64,000 nucleotides of DNA from Sycobia sp. Sy_11 (taxonomy: Eukaryota > Arthropoda > Insecta > Hymenoptera > Epichrysomallidae). Where the stretch lies: NCBI GenBank assembly GCA_018907035.1, contig JACCIC010000138.1, positions 757,001 to 821,000 on the forward strand. Reading direction: 5' to 3'. A program made the position numbers and the translations under genes. Shown piece after piece: positions 14,105 to 28,022 of the stretch; position 1 is the stretch's first letter, and every line of letters begins with the position of its first letter. A model generated the notes under the pieces. It was not told the origin of the DNA. It was given only the letters and a program-made list of their open reading frames with translations, and did no database searches.

Positions 14105-14436
14105 AGCCGTCTATGTACGCTGACTTTCTAAAGTATATCATTATCCTAGGGGGGAGTTAGGGGGTGGAGGTGGGGGCTTTGGACGGGTTAAAGCCTGCGT
14201 CGCGAGAGCTTTTCTTGCGCTTACCTTGAGGGACGAAGTTTTGTTGAAGGCGGGACATGTCAATAGTCGATTCGAGTGCACCCTGAGGACCCTGAGGTGC
14301 GGCAGGCCGGCCACATTGTCGGGGAGGTACTGCAGCTTGTTCCCGGACAGGACCAGCTCCTCGAGCTCCCGCCAGGAGGCGATGCAGCTGGAAATTCAAA
14401 GAGCGTGCCGCGAATCGTTATAAATATTTTAATAGG

Positions 14437-14480
<44 letters not shown>

Positions 14481-14519
14481 TAGAGAGAAAGATAGAGAGA
14501 GAGAGATAAATAGAGATAA

Positions 14520-14567
<48 letters not shown>

Positions 14568-15529
14568 GGTTTAGAATGTCAAAGATCGCCCTGGAAAGCG
14601 AAGGCTGAAATGTAAATCGTATTTGCTATATATAGAGCTCGTGTATTAACGCTTCGACCCCCCGACCATCCTCTATCTATCTCTTTGCACATCTCAATGA
14701 ACAAGCCAATGTGCTACGTCATCAGTACGGACGATGGATCGTAATTTTGGGGCGCGGTCAAAATGTCGCTTAAAAACCTATTGTGAGTCGATTCATTATC
14801 GTTTTTTCCTGTCAGTATTTTACAATCCAATAATTTTATCGAGATATATTTTTATTTTTTCATTTACTTTTTTTGATTATGAAAATAAACGAGCGATGGC
14901 GATGTTTACAAAAACTGAAATGGTGTTAAAGTACGACAATTAATTGGTAACTGAAGTTACTATTGAAAAGCAATGAAGTATAATAAAATTAGATATTACG
15001 CAAATATTGAAAATTTCTGGATGAGGCTTATTTCAAACTCTTCGAAGTCTTATAATTGATAAAAACAATTTGGAATGTTTTGCATCATTATTCGAAATTT
15101 GAAAGATTCGCAATCTGTAATCGTATGGTAAAGGAAGTAAAGTATCATCGGAAGAATACACTCGATCTATATAGATCGCAGCATGGTTATTAAGTCGGAG
15201 GGCCTATTACATTTTATCGAAAAGCACAAATTCCGCAATTATTCATTTTGAAGTTTCCATCTAGATATGGTTTACAAATGAAATAATTTCGAGTTAATAA
15301 AGGAAAAACTCAATTTTTATATACATGTGCCATACGAATGACTTACGAAAATTGAATTGAAACTAAAAATCGCGTTATGGCTGGAATTAACCCAATATTA
15401 TACATTATAAAATAAAAAAATCGATAATGCAAAACTAACGTGTACATGATGTAAAGGATTTCTCTCTGTACGTCGAAGAATAAAACTTCTATACGCGTTA
15501 TCACGTACAGCGGTAGTATAGAGCTTGCG

Positions 15530-15575
<46 letters not shown>

Positions 15576-15843
15576 CACTTCGCGCCCCTATCCGCCCCTA
15601 TACACAAAGTGTGCAAAAATATGACTTTGATGTTATCGACATGGATATATACATGCGCGTAAGCGAAGTGCCAATCGAAACGTATAGATATAAAATGACG
15701 TTATATAAAAAAGAAAAAAAAAATTCGAGATAAGAGCCGCGCACCCCTGAGATGACGCTAATGTCGGGCCAGAGCGCGCGTTGATGTATATAATAATACG
15801 CGATGTATATACGCAAGTCGCTTTATTCTTTTACCAATACAAA

Positions 15844-15912
<69 letters not shown>

Positions 15913-16975
15913 CCGTATAAATCGATAGGCGACTTTCTCAGTTTATGTATAATATTTGATGAAAGGAATTGCAAATCACGAATGTGATTTATATATATCC
16001 CCAAGTTTTCAATGCCAAAGGGATCATTTTGTATCGGTATTGTGAATTTTGGTAAAAGCATATTCTAGACAATTTTCAGGACGTCCATCCATTACCCTCG
16101 TGTATTTATTATATGTGTTATTTATATATGTTTATATATGTTTTTCTTTTTCTTATCACTCTCCCTATGAGATCGAATATACCCTAACATTTGTATCAAA
16201 CACACTCATACCACTGAATTGTTACGCTATTTGTTCACATATTCGATTTTTATAATTTATCTCATCATTAAAATGATAGATTAAATATACTCGATAAATT
16301 AAGAAATAATATAAAAGGCAACTCTTGTATAGATGAAGATTGCTCTTTTACTCATACGCGCATAAAATATAAGAATTGAATTAATTATAGATGACACTAA
16401 TACAGTATAATAGAGATTTATGGATTTGCCATTGTCTTTTTCTATATATTCATACTGTACCGATCCGATATTCGTAGCATTAATTGAAATATTGGAATAT
16501 GTATTAAAACTATCCACTAAATATATTTATGTTGCTTTGGAATTGAAGTTATCAAAAAACTCGCCCTTCGTCCCGAGTAATCAATTTAATTAATCGGTAC
16601 GAGAAAGAAAATGTATATGATAACAATTGATCAAAGCAAAGCGCGCGTAAAATCATCGAATATTTTTCCACTTGAATAAGCGTAGATATTAATAGTACTT
16701 CACTGATACCAAGTAGTATTACAGTGTTATAACATATTATGCATTTCTACGAGTATATAGAAATAATCGCGTAAAAAAAAAAAAAACAAAGAAAGAAACG
16801 AAACAACGCGCGGAAACCGAATGAGTTATGATTACTTCGAAATGCGGAAGACCGCCCGCGAATACGGCGCGGAAACGCGTGATAAACGCAATTTACGGAC
16901 AGTGGGCGGGGGAGCGTGGGCGAGAGAGAAAATTCGATTTCACCTCGTACGTGCGTTATGAGTGAGAATGCATTT

Positions 16976-17032
<57 letters not shown>

Positions 17033-17349
17033 TAATACAGAATTATACATTTGGTTATTTTACTGTTTGAATTCTTGTTGAAGAATGAGTTGAAAGTTAA
17101 TAGACTTGTACGTATACTAAATGAATAGTAAAGAATCTAATTAAATTCTGTTTAATTCACGGTATTGTTCTAATTCTATTGATATTTATTATTGGAATAT
17201 AATAATTTATTATTAGAATATATTACCTGCGAAAACTTCCATCAAATAATTGAGAATTATATTAAACCTTTTCCTAAATTATTTTTAATAAATTCAAGTT
17301 AAAAATTTAAGTCGACAGATAAATGAAAAAATCCAGCGAAATTAAATGA

Positions 17350-17403
<54 letters not shown>

Positions 17404-18107
17404 CTTCCCGCTAATCCCACAATGATAAACGCAGATTCTTTCCGTGCGATCTCTGCGTAATCGTCTTAAAGTGTATAATATATGTTCTTCTTTAGAAACT
17501 GATCTCGACGAACTATTGTTTTTTTATTTCTCGTTTCTACAATTCGTTGACGTTTCGGTTTCCCCAAAATAAAAGTCCTTATCAAAATGTATTTCTTAAT
17601 TAAACTAAAAATTGAGTCATAAAATTATAAAACAAAATAGGCAATATAAATTAAAATAAATGTAATTCTACATTGAAGAATATTAAACCGTCGTTTGTCC
17701 CGTATACTAATACATAACTGATGGATTAAAGTTGAGTTATTGGAGTCAATATTCAACTGTCTAATTATTTATAATACGTCTTGATAAGGGATTTTATTCC
17801 GGAAGCCGAAGCGTTAATAAATTCAATAAATAAAAAATAAAAAACTAAAAAAAAAAATAGTTCGTTCAGATCAGTTTCTAAAAAAAAATCTATAGTTATA
17901 CAAGCGAACATAGTATAATATATACTTGTACAGAATATAAAAATAACTGATTATAATATGTGTGCACGCGCGCGTGTGTGTGTGTATGTGTATGTGTGTA
18001 CATATACAATATAAGTAGCAGGACGACGCTCGATTGCACAGCGAACCGTAAAGGATTCACGTGCCAAGCATTCGATGCACATAGTATAATGAATAATTAA
18101 AGGATTG

Positions 18108-18176
<69 letters not shown>

Positions 18177-18983
18177 AATAAAGCCAATCGTCATACCTTT
18201 CCGGCAGCATGTCCAGTGCGTTGTAGGCGAGGTGCAGCACCCTGAGCCCGGCGAACTTGGCGAGGGCGTCGAGGGCGGTGTTGGTCAACGAGTTGCCCGT
18301 CAGATAGAGCTTCTCCAGATTGCCGTAGGATGCGGAGGCGCCGCCGCTCGACTCGCCCCGCTGCGGCCGCCTAACGCCGCGTCCCGACGACGACGACGAC
18401 GACGAGGCCGACGAGGCCGACGACGCCGTCGTCACAGCCGCGGCGGCGTCCTCGGCGTAGTTGTACGGCAGCTCCGACAGTCGATTGTTCGACAGGTTGA
18501 GCACCTTCATTCTGCGTGGTGGACAACAGTGCGTGATTATTCGGTCGGCCGCTCTGTCTCGGATACCGATACTAATGGATCGGTCGTTTTCGCGCGGAGA
18601 TTGCACGCAAAGCGAAGGGTCAAGATTGGAGATTGGAAAAAATAAACATAATACAAGTAACGCGGGTGGTATTTCGGGAGCGTGCGTATAACGTCCGTGC
18701 TACTTCATCTTTTTTATATGTTGCTAGCTTTACCAGCAACATATTTATTAGATATATATAGCAGGGTATTGGAAAACGACGATTCATTATGTAATTTTCT
18801 CCGTTCCCATTAGTATTGGCACCTTTAAGATGTTCAAACGGACTGGAATCGAGTACAATAAGTAAATGATCCGTTTAAACAAAAAGTAACAATGCGAAAT
18901 GTAACGCTCGTCAATAAACGAAAACAAAAACAAAATTACGCCGGGCTCGATCGATGAAAAGTTCGAGCTCGTTTACCGCAGCG

Positions 18984-19038
<55 letters not shown>

Positions 19039-19602
19039 TATACGCCGTAAATCGAAACGGTATATAGTCACAATATAGATTCTCTACGAGGCGTGAGGTG
19101 CGCGGGGAGTGATGGTGTTATACGAACAAAGAGAAAGGGTGAGGAAGGGGAGGGCTAGAGAGAGGCCCGTGTTATAGATATTTTAGTATAGGCCTATTTT
19201 TCGTACGCATAGAATAATTGCTGGAATAGTTAAGCAACGAGATTGACAGAGTAGGGGGGGGAGGTGGCGAACCGAGCGCGCACGTTTCAAATTTCTACCC
19301 CCCCCTTCCGTCCCCCTTCAACCACGCTTAATCTCTCTCTCTCACTCTCTCTTTCTCTCTCGTTCTCCGAGAGGGTTGGAAAGAGCGGGGCGGTGAAAGG
19401 GGCGAGGGGCGAGGGGGAAGTTCGCGTTTACGAGGACAGTAAAGCGAGGACTTATGAGGGGGAGAGTCGCCGGTTGTAACGGATATCCTTAAGACCGCGG
19501 TTTTACGGCCTCCGCGCCGCGCGAAATTACTTTTGTCTCCTGGCATTTTCGGTTTATGCGCTCGCGAAGCGAATTTCGAATTAGCTCGAGTTTATACGCA
19601 TC

Positions 19603-19652
<50 letters not shown>

Positions 19653-22039
19653 AACTTTGAAAATTAGCCGCGGAAGTATGTGTATTGTGTGTGTGTGTGC
19701 GTATGTACATAGATAATGAAGTGTTTCGTAAAATATGCACGTGTTTCGTTATTAAATTAACTTAGTGAAAAACTGATGAACCGATTATTGCGCGTATATA
19801 GTGTTTTTTCCTTTCCTGCTATGTAATTTAATAATAGAAAATTAATACTATCCCCTCCCTCCCGCCCGCCCTCTCTCCTTCCCACCTTTCAATTAAAATA
19901 TAAATAATCCATTAAACAATATTTCCGGCTCTCGACTTTTACGTTTCGCCGACTTATACTCGCAACGCGCGACTCTCCGCCGAAGGGATCGAAAGTCGCG
20001 TTAATTCTCGCAGCTACTCATTGAATTATGAAAATTCGTATCGCGCGTTTCCATTTATGATTCGTTAGGGATCGGAGTAAATTGCGAGCTCGACCGAGCG
20101 GTTGGGATTGATTTTTACGTTGATCGGGTGTTGTTGCCATCGATGATCGATCGGATCTTTTATCGTTGTTGTTGTTTTTTTTTTTTAACGAGTATTATGC
20201 CATTTTAACTCTGTTATGCAGTTTGGGAAAGTGTTCTAGATCAATGTTGCAAAACCGTGGATCTCAGCCCATCGAGGAATTTCTGGTCGCAGCAATTTTG
20301 CGACCTTTATTGAATATGATGATGAATGATGAGAGAATGGTCGAAACATCTCCTATGTCTAAAACTTATGAGCAATTTTCCATAGGGGCTAAACTATCCT
20401 GAAACGTATCAAAATTATAGCAGTAGATACTGCTGATATGCTTTCTTTTGAATATATGTACACCCCTTGTACATATCAGTTCAGCGTTTCTGTATATTCT
20501 AACTCAGTGACCTAATAGTTCTTATTCTTTTTAAACTTACATTATTTTTTTACAGACGCGTTTTATATGAACGGTACTCGAATTTTCGTTAATGAAGCTA
20601 GATGGTGGTACGTAGTAAAAATTGAACTACCTGATAAAATTTTGAATAACACTGTTACATTCGTGGTTCTTATTTTTTATAAACGTACGTGTTTGATCTT
20701 TGAACAAGCATCATAATTTTTCTGTTCTCTCTTTGGCTATGAATATAGATTTTCCGTTAGACATCTATTGCCCTTGAGTGATTCAACGAAAATTGTATTT
20801 TATAGTTTAGAAACTGCTTCATGAATGACAGGGTTTATTAATTATAATTAACTATGCTCCCATCGCTCTCGAGAAACAGTCGTTATAAAAACACTAGTTT
20901 TATGCCTTTCACTTGATGGAGTTAAAGCCATCTGGTTTTCCTTTCAACATTGTTCTAATAAAATCTGACCCCCCTGTATATACACAAAGGTACTATCGTT
21001 AATTCTTGCTGTCAACCGAATAACCAGTGCTCTTCGTGTGAGGGCGTCCAGTCGACCCTTGTCTAAAGTCCCACGACTCAGCGGGACTATCGTTGCAAAA
21101 AAAGAGACTGTGTGTTATTAGAAAAAATTGTGACGGACCATGGAAATTCTGAGCATCTTATGAGAAATATGTTAATATTACTTAAGGAAATTTATTAAAT
21201 GCTCCTCCCTTTTGTTAGCACAACGCTAACAGTTATTGAAAACTTACAGAAATTTTAATAATTATTTTATTGAACTTTTCACTTGTTTACCATTCTTTTT
21301 CTCATAAGTAGTTTATTTTTTAACGCTTATCCAAAAAGACTTTATTTGGGGTTAGTTTTAAAATTGCATTTCTATTTTTTAGAACATTACTAAAAATGTT
21401 TAAGCTTCAATGCAGATACGTATTTATTACTTGATAAAGATAAGAACTTAAACATTACGGAGTCTTCCTAATGAATTTCGATTCCTAGCGTGTAATGCAT
21501 TGTCGTAAATAAATTCAAATGAAACTAAAGAAAATCACAGCTATTCTTTTGTACGCGAAATAAAATTTCGCCTCTCTGTAAAATCGCAGATCATAGCTGT
21601 ACGGTAATACGAATAAGAATAATCCTTTACGAACATCGTTGGTCGACAAAACGGACAGAAGTCCAAATTACAATTTCTCGCGGCTACGGAGAACGACGCT
21701 CATCGCACATAGATACATATATGTGTAGGTATATACACGTACTTGAGGGTGTTGGCGAAGAAGTTGACGGGCAGGGCGGTGAGGGCGTTGTCCTGCAGGG
21801 TGAGGTGAACGAGGCCGAGCTGGCGCCTCGTCGGCGGCAGGGCCTGGAGCCTGTTGTGCGGCAAGTGGAGGACCTCGAGGCGGGCCGGCTGCGAGAGCAG
21901 CCGATCCGGCAGGCCGGTCAGCCGATTGTGGGAGGCGAACAGGGCGCGCAGCAGGGGCAGCTCCGGCGTCCACTCGGGCAGGCCGTCCAACTCATTGCTG
22001 AACGATAATGAGATGAAGTAATACAGATGTGTGTGTGTG

Positions 22040-22099
<60 letters not shown>

Positions 22100-25000
22100 G
22101 TTGTGCGAGCGGGAGACGTGTGGAGAATGATCGTTGGAACGAGGAAGAGGGTGAGGTGGGAGGGGGTGGTGAATTAATGTATCCTTTGTGTTTCTTTTTG
22201 TGGAAATAGATCTACATTGCCACCATTTAAATTTGACGAAGCGGTGAAAATCGGGTCGTTCGACTAATTAAATCAGCGTCTATTCATTAATTAAGAGTGA
22301 TTTAGATCACCGACCTGATTTTCCGTGTTTCAAATTTACATACGGCAATGCAGAGTTGACATGGAATTCTTTTTATTTTTGAATTACTTTCTGCGAAAAT
22401 TTTCGCAGAAAGTAATTCAAGACTTTCTGACAAATCAAAGACTTTCTGCGAAAGTCTTCGTAATAACTACAATGACAGAAGCAAACTTTTTGATCTGAAT
22501 TAATTATGTAAAAAAATTTAAAACTTGTTTCTAACTATCGTTATTGTTGCATTGATAAGTGAAATATTTTTTAATTTAACTGAAATATTTGAAAGAGATT
22601 GTTTTTAAAATTATATGTTGCGTCTATATAAGTTTATAAAGCCTTGAAACTATAAGAATTTATATTCTCATTGCTGTAATTACATATAAGTTCTTAGTGA
22701 ATAGTTTATAAATGTACTCTCTGTTCGTTAATTTATTTTTAAAAAATTAATAAAATATCCGTAGTTTTTCGATAAAATCTGATAATAAAATAGATTTTAT
22801 TTAAAAAAAAATAAAAATCATCGAAATGTCTTCAAATATTATTTTTAATAAAAAAGAAGTTTGAGTAATATTAGTTATATTACAATATTAGGACTACTGC
22901 TTCCATTTAATGTTTCATTATGTAGAATTGTTTGCCAAATAAAAAAAGAAGAATTTATTATCGCAATGATCATGAGAAACTGTTGAATTCATGCGAAATT
23001 AGATATAAACGTTCACGTTCTGAAAAATTTATTCACACCATAAATCTTCAATAATACGTTTTTTCTGCCATTATGCAATATAAATTGCCGTATATTATAA
23101 ATATCAGTTGATACAAAGGAAATGCGAAACAAAAGCAAATGAAGTAAAATCATTTTGATCATAATATTCTTATCGCGCTTTTATAACAAAACATATGGAA
23201 ATTTACCGGACGAGGAAAACAAAAAGCGAGACGCATTTTCGAACTTAATTAATATATCCAAGCGCCCGGTATAATACGCTCGAGGTAAATAACTTCACAA
23301 ATTTAAATATTTCCCGGAATCGCGAGCGTAAAGGAAGATCCTTCAGTGGATTTAAATATAAAATTTTCGTCACTCTTAATGACTCGTTATAATACGAAAT
23401 TAATTTCTACTATATGCACTCGTGTCTTTAAAGAGCGTTCGATATGATATAATCGACGTTTTGAGAACCTTTCTTCGATCAAACTTTAACGAGGAAAGCG
23501 CAAATTTTGACGTGAAATTAAAATTGTTCCGCGAAGGCCTCAGCCTTTCTATGTGCGAATTTTTCAAAAAAACAACGAGAGAACAAAAAACACTGTTTCG
23601 TATATTTTTCTTTATTCTGCTCGTGTTGAATTTGATAATTTTGGAGAAGATGGAAAGAAAATGGCATCAACAAAAATAAATCGAAGATATTGTTTAAAAT
23701 AGTTACGTGTGAACTTATTGAATTAAACATTAACAGCCTTTTAATAGATTACTTATCTACATTATATTAGTATAATTGATATTCTATTCGTTAAAATTTA
23801 AACAGATATCAATAATAATCTTGAAAAAAAAAAAAAACAGAAAAAAATGGAAATTGTATTGCAGATCGAAAATGCATGCACCGGAGTGTTTGCGCGCCCT
23901 TAATTTACAGGCCAAAGGAAATCCAAACGTCATTCCCGGCCGCGCCGCTAACGGTCTAACGGTAATTGGAGTATAATTTTCTCTACTCACTATGAAACGT
24001 CCAGATGCTCGAGGTTCGCCGGCACCGGAACAATGGTCAGTTTTTTCAGCTCTGCTCATCGCCGAACACGGCCGGACGACGAATGTATGCGTATACGCAC
24101 GCACGGCAAGCGATGCGATCGTAGCACAGAGAACGAGAGAGGTGGAAAATGCCGGAAACAAAATTGAGAAACGTATGAGTGAGAGTCATGGGGGGAGAGA
24201 GGAAAAACAATCTGTATGGCAGAATAATATGTGTATATATACATATAGTCATTTAACATTATACAGCCATATAGATTTTTATTTCAATTTTTTCACCGGT
24301 AATTTTCATTCTAATTGAACGTCTTTTGTTCATATTGTTGCTTTTGATTTATAATTCATGAAACGGTTCTCTTCGATATACAATTTTTATTTTTTTATAG
24401 ACTAACTGTACGGTAAAATTACGGCTTCGTACTCCTATGGTAAAAAATCAATTTTGTAATTGTGAGCATCCCATTATGCCGTGGATTGAAATTGAAATTT
24501 GATTTGAAATTCGTTTCGAAACTCGTTGTAATGGAAAATGAAAAAGTGCATTAAACCAAAAAAAAAAAAAAAACAAATCTATATTCAACTTGGACTAAAG
24601 GATCTACGTTTATCAATAAATGCGGAAATATCAAAATGATGCGATATCAAGGCGGCTCTATGCCGGTATCGAGTCAGTCAATTAATTCGTGCTTCCGACC
24701 ATTCATTAGTTTATGGTAAGTAAGTGTAGACCACAGGACCTTAATCTTCCAAAAGAGTCCGAAGGTAAAGCATATATACATATATTTTAAAATAAGTAGT
24801 CATATCTACATCCAAAAAGATGTGCCAAACTACATAAAAATTTCCTATTTCAAAATTCTGAGCCCGATAAGAACCTCATCAAGCGAACGTAAAAACCAAG
24901 CAATGACTTTATAAAAACTGTTGATATATATATATAAATGCATTGCACTCCTCACTGTTATTGCCGGCGATGAGCGACTCGAGACTACGGCCGCAGAGCG

Positions 25001-25155
25001 TCAGTTCAGTCAGCTGGTTACGCGCGCACCGTACGCTGCGCAGCTCCTGCAGGGCGCTCAGGTCCAGCTTCTCGATGCTGTTCTCGCTGAGATCGAGATG
25101 CGTCAGGTTCTGCAAAAGAGTAGAAAAAATATAACTGCTCCCGTTTTTTCTCTCC

Positions 25156-25216
<61 letters not shown>

Positions 25217-25605
25217 CGATACCACGCCCGTGTAAAGCGCACAGGTCGAGGTGTGCACGAGGAAAAATAGAGCTAGAAACTTTAAGTAGAGCAAGATGGG
25301 ATGTGGTCCGACAGTCACGGAGAGAAAGATGGTGGGAGATTTGCGCTTCGGGCGCTTCACCCCCCCCCCCCACCGAGCATCGGGCGCGTGCTGCTGCTGA
25401 GATATTCTTTCTGCGGGAGAATTTACGAGGTCGCGCGCGCGCGCGCGAGCTGCAGGGAAAGTATTAGTATATATGCATACGAACGGATTTATAGAGGCGT
25501 GAATTTGGATCTTATTTTATTTTCTCCCGAACTCTCACGTCGACTCTTCGACGGGAACCAAAAAAAAAAAAAAACAAAAAATATTGTCCTCCCAACGCCG
25601 TATGC

Positions 25606-25662
<57 letters not shown>

Positions 25663-26032
25663 CACGCGTGGTCGTAACATTTCCGTCAATATTGCGCATA
25701 TTCGAAATTCTACCGATAAAACGTTGTTATATATGGATAAAGCGTTGTATTTGATTATTGTCTCTTTAGCGCCGCGTTTTGAAGTGTCGTCGACGTAGGC
25801 GCTAACGCATACGAGTCGCCTGAAAGGCCCTTTGCTGTAACATTTCAAATTTTGCACTGGTCACTCTTTACGCTTTTTATTAATTAACTTTTAGGTCGTA
25901 TATACATGATGAACAGAGACGCTTATAGATATATATATGCGACTCTCTGCACGTAGAAAAATTTAATAATAATAAAGCCGCGGCCTGCGAATATTGCGCC
26001 GAGCGTTTTAGCGCTCGCCTTTAGGGATTTAA

Positions 26033-26085
<53 letters not shown>

Positions 26086-27348
26086 CGTCACCGCACGTGC
26101 GCGCTAGCAGTGGCGTGCACAGGCTACGTGGTGGAAATTGAAAGAGAAGCTTTTTTTTCATATACGTGTCATTCGAACGAAATGACGTTCTGCAACAGCG
26201 AAAAAAAAAGAAAAGAAGTGAATGGCGGTGATTTCGAACGGGTTTAATAAATTTTTATACGCACACGCGTCATTGGAACCACAGGTTGGAGGGGGAGGGG
26301 GCTAGCGGAACGCGAACACACAAATGCATAGCCCACTCTTCGGGAGAGATATTTTGTTAACTATTGACATAGGATAGTCTCTATTGAATAAAGACACTCT
26401 TAAACTAAAGCCAGGCAGAAATGCAAAAAACGGAATAGCCTATGTCTAACTTTAATTATTTATTCGCAATTCTTTTTTTATAGAAAATGTAACACGTTTT
26501 GATAAATTATTTTCTACGCGCATTTTTCTAGACGCATCATCCGGTAAGATATTCATTTTTTCCCTTTTTTTATTCGATGCTCCGAAGTCCATTTTCTTTT
26601 GCGAAAGCTTACGCAACTAATTACCCGTGATGTAAAACGGACTTCTTTCTTCTTAGCTCCCCATCGAGACAATCTTTAAACAAGGCCGACGTGAACGCGC
26701 GCGCGCGCGCTTCCGAGCAAACGAGCGCTGGCCCCCATTCGGAAAACCCGATGTACCGGCATCTCCCAATCGTACGCCGAGCACCGTGGAAAGGCGGACG
26801 GGCGTACACGGGCGCGCTGACTCTCCGGAGGACGCCCGGGGTAAAGCACCGCGCGCCGCGTACGCGGCAGAACAGGCGAGGGACAGAAGGGAGGAAGGAG
26901 AGAGTGAAAGAAGAAGAAACGTAACGCCAAGAGGACACCCGCCACGGGGGACGTCCCCGCGTATACTTACCCCGTAATTCCCCAGGATGATGTTCCCTTT
27001 GAGCTGGTTGTTCCGCAGATTCACTCTGCTGAGGCCGCCGCCGCCGCTGCTCCTGTCCTCGGACGAGCCGGCTCCCGTGGCTTTGGCCTCGCCGCCCCTG
27101 CCCGGCAGTACGTCCTGGACGGGGGGAGGGTGGAGAAAAGTATAAACAACGCGCGCATACACGAGCACGCACGCGCACACAGACATACGCATACTCGCGT
27201 ATATAGGACGACATGCATCGGGAGATAAACAGGGGTTGTGGAGTAGGTGGAGGAGGGCGATGTGGATGAGGATGCAGTATGCGCGTGTATGCGAAACAAA
27301 CTAGCGTCTAATGAGCTTTATGGTAGCCCTGCAATTCTTCGTATCGAG

Positions 27349-27395
<47 letters not shown>

Positions 27396-27984
27396 GGTTG
27401 TGGTTGTGTATGTGTCTAGACGTGCGTCCGTATGCGCGCATTTGCTCACGCATTCGTGTACTCACCGCGAGGGTGAGGGCCCGCATCTCGTGGAGGAATC
27501 CCGGCAGTATCTCGATCAGGTTGCCGGCGAGCGAGAGGCGCTGCAGCTCGGGCAGCTCCCCGATGACGTTCGGCAGCCTCTTGATTTCATTCCGATCGAG
27601 GATCAGCTCCCTCAGCCTGTTTCGCGGAAAAGAATGGAACATATACATATATCTATAGATAAAGATAGATAGATAGAGAGGTGTGTACGTATATATAGTA
27701 TTGAAACGAAATAGGTACGTAGTATATATATATATCAAACAGAGAAAATACGAGGATTAAGATTACGTTCTCAAGGAATCCGCGAAAGATTTAAAGTTGT
27801 ATCTATGTGTATAAGGAGGACAGAGCGGGAATTCTATATATATATATAGCAATTGTCAGACGTGAGTGATTTATTTGTGTTTGGCAATTTATCGGGCGAG
27901 AGCTTTATATCGCCCGGGATTTTATATGTCTGTACATTCTAAACACTCTCTCCTTCTCCATCTCGACCTCCCTTTCCTGCCCCA

Positions 27985-28022
<38 letters not shown>

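Larger units (their letters stand above)
9032..14224 (-). other. PHLPP intron 10
   Basis: 5.2-kb intron. TA arrays sit at 9104-9154 and 9424-9475, a CT array at 14068-14102, and a C12-type homopolymer near 11160. From 9480 to 13780 it is plain AT-rich sequence without long repeats; I see no gene in it. Confidence 0.8.
14388..18196 (-). other. PHLPP intron 9
   Basis: 3.8-kb intron. It begins 20 bases before a GA/CT array (18112-18176), carries the fold-back element at 17491-17883, TA arrays at 15531, 15852, 16980 and 17351, and ends near the long GA tract 14438-14561. No gene seen. Confidence 0.8.
18512..21742 (-). other. PHLPP intron 8
   Basis: 3.2-kb intron with TA arrays (18985-19035, 19607-19647), a C/T-rich stretch (19290-19370), a possible hAT-type remnant (20236-20400) and AT-rich plain sequence (20400-21650). 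No gene seen. Confidence 0.8.
21998..23990 (-). other. PHLPP intron 7
   Basis: 2-kb intron, mostly AT-rich. It carries a compound GT/TA array (22029-22096) close to exon 8 and a perfect 42-bp palindrome at 22379-22420. No gene seen. Confidence 0.85.
25110..26970 (-). other. PHLPP intron 5
   Basis: 1.9-kb intron. Holds TA arrays (25619-25659, 26035-26082), a CT array (25160-25212) and a GC-rich block at 26640-26960 just after the donor. Open frames through 26620-27210 read from exon 5 into this GC-rich block and are not separate genes. Confidence 0.85.

Noticed and set aside
14226..14509. Plus-strand frames over exon 10
   Set aside because: Antisense shadows of the exon that run on into the GA repeat.
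20838..20985. ACAGGG ... CCCCCCTGT pair as possible short MITE ends
   Set aside because: Only six bases pair and no target duplication is visible.
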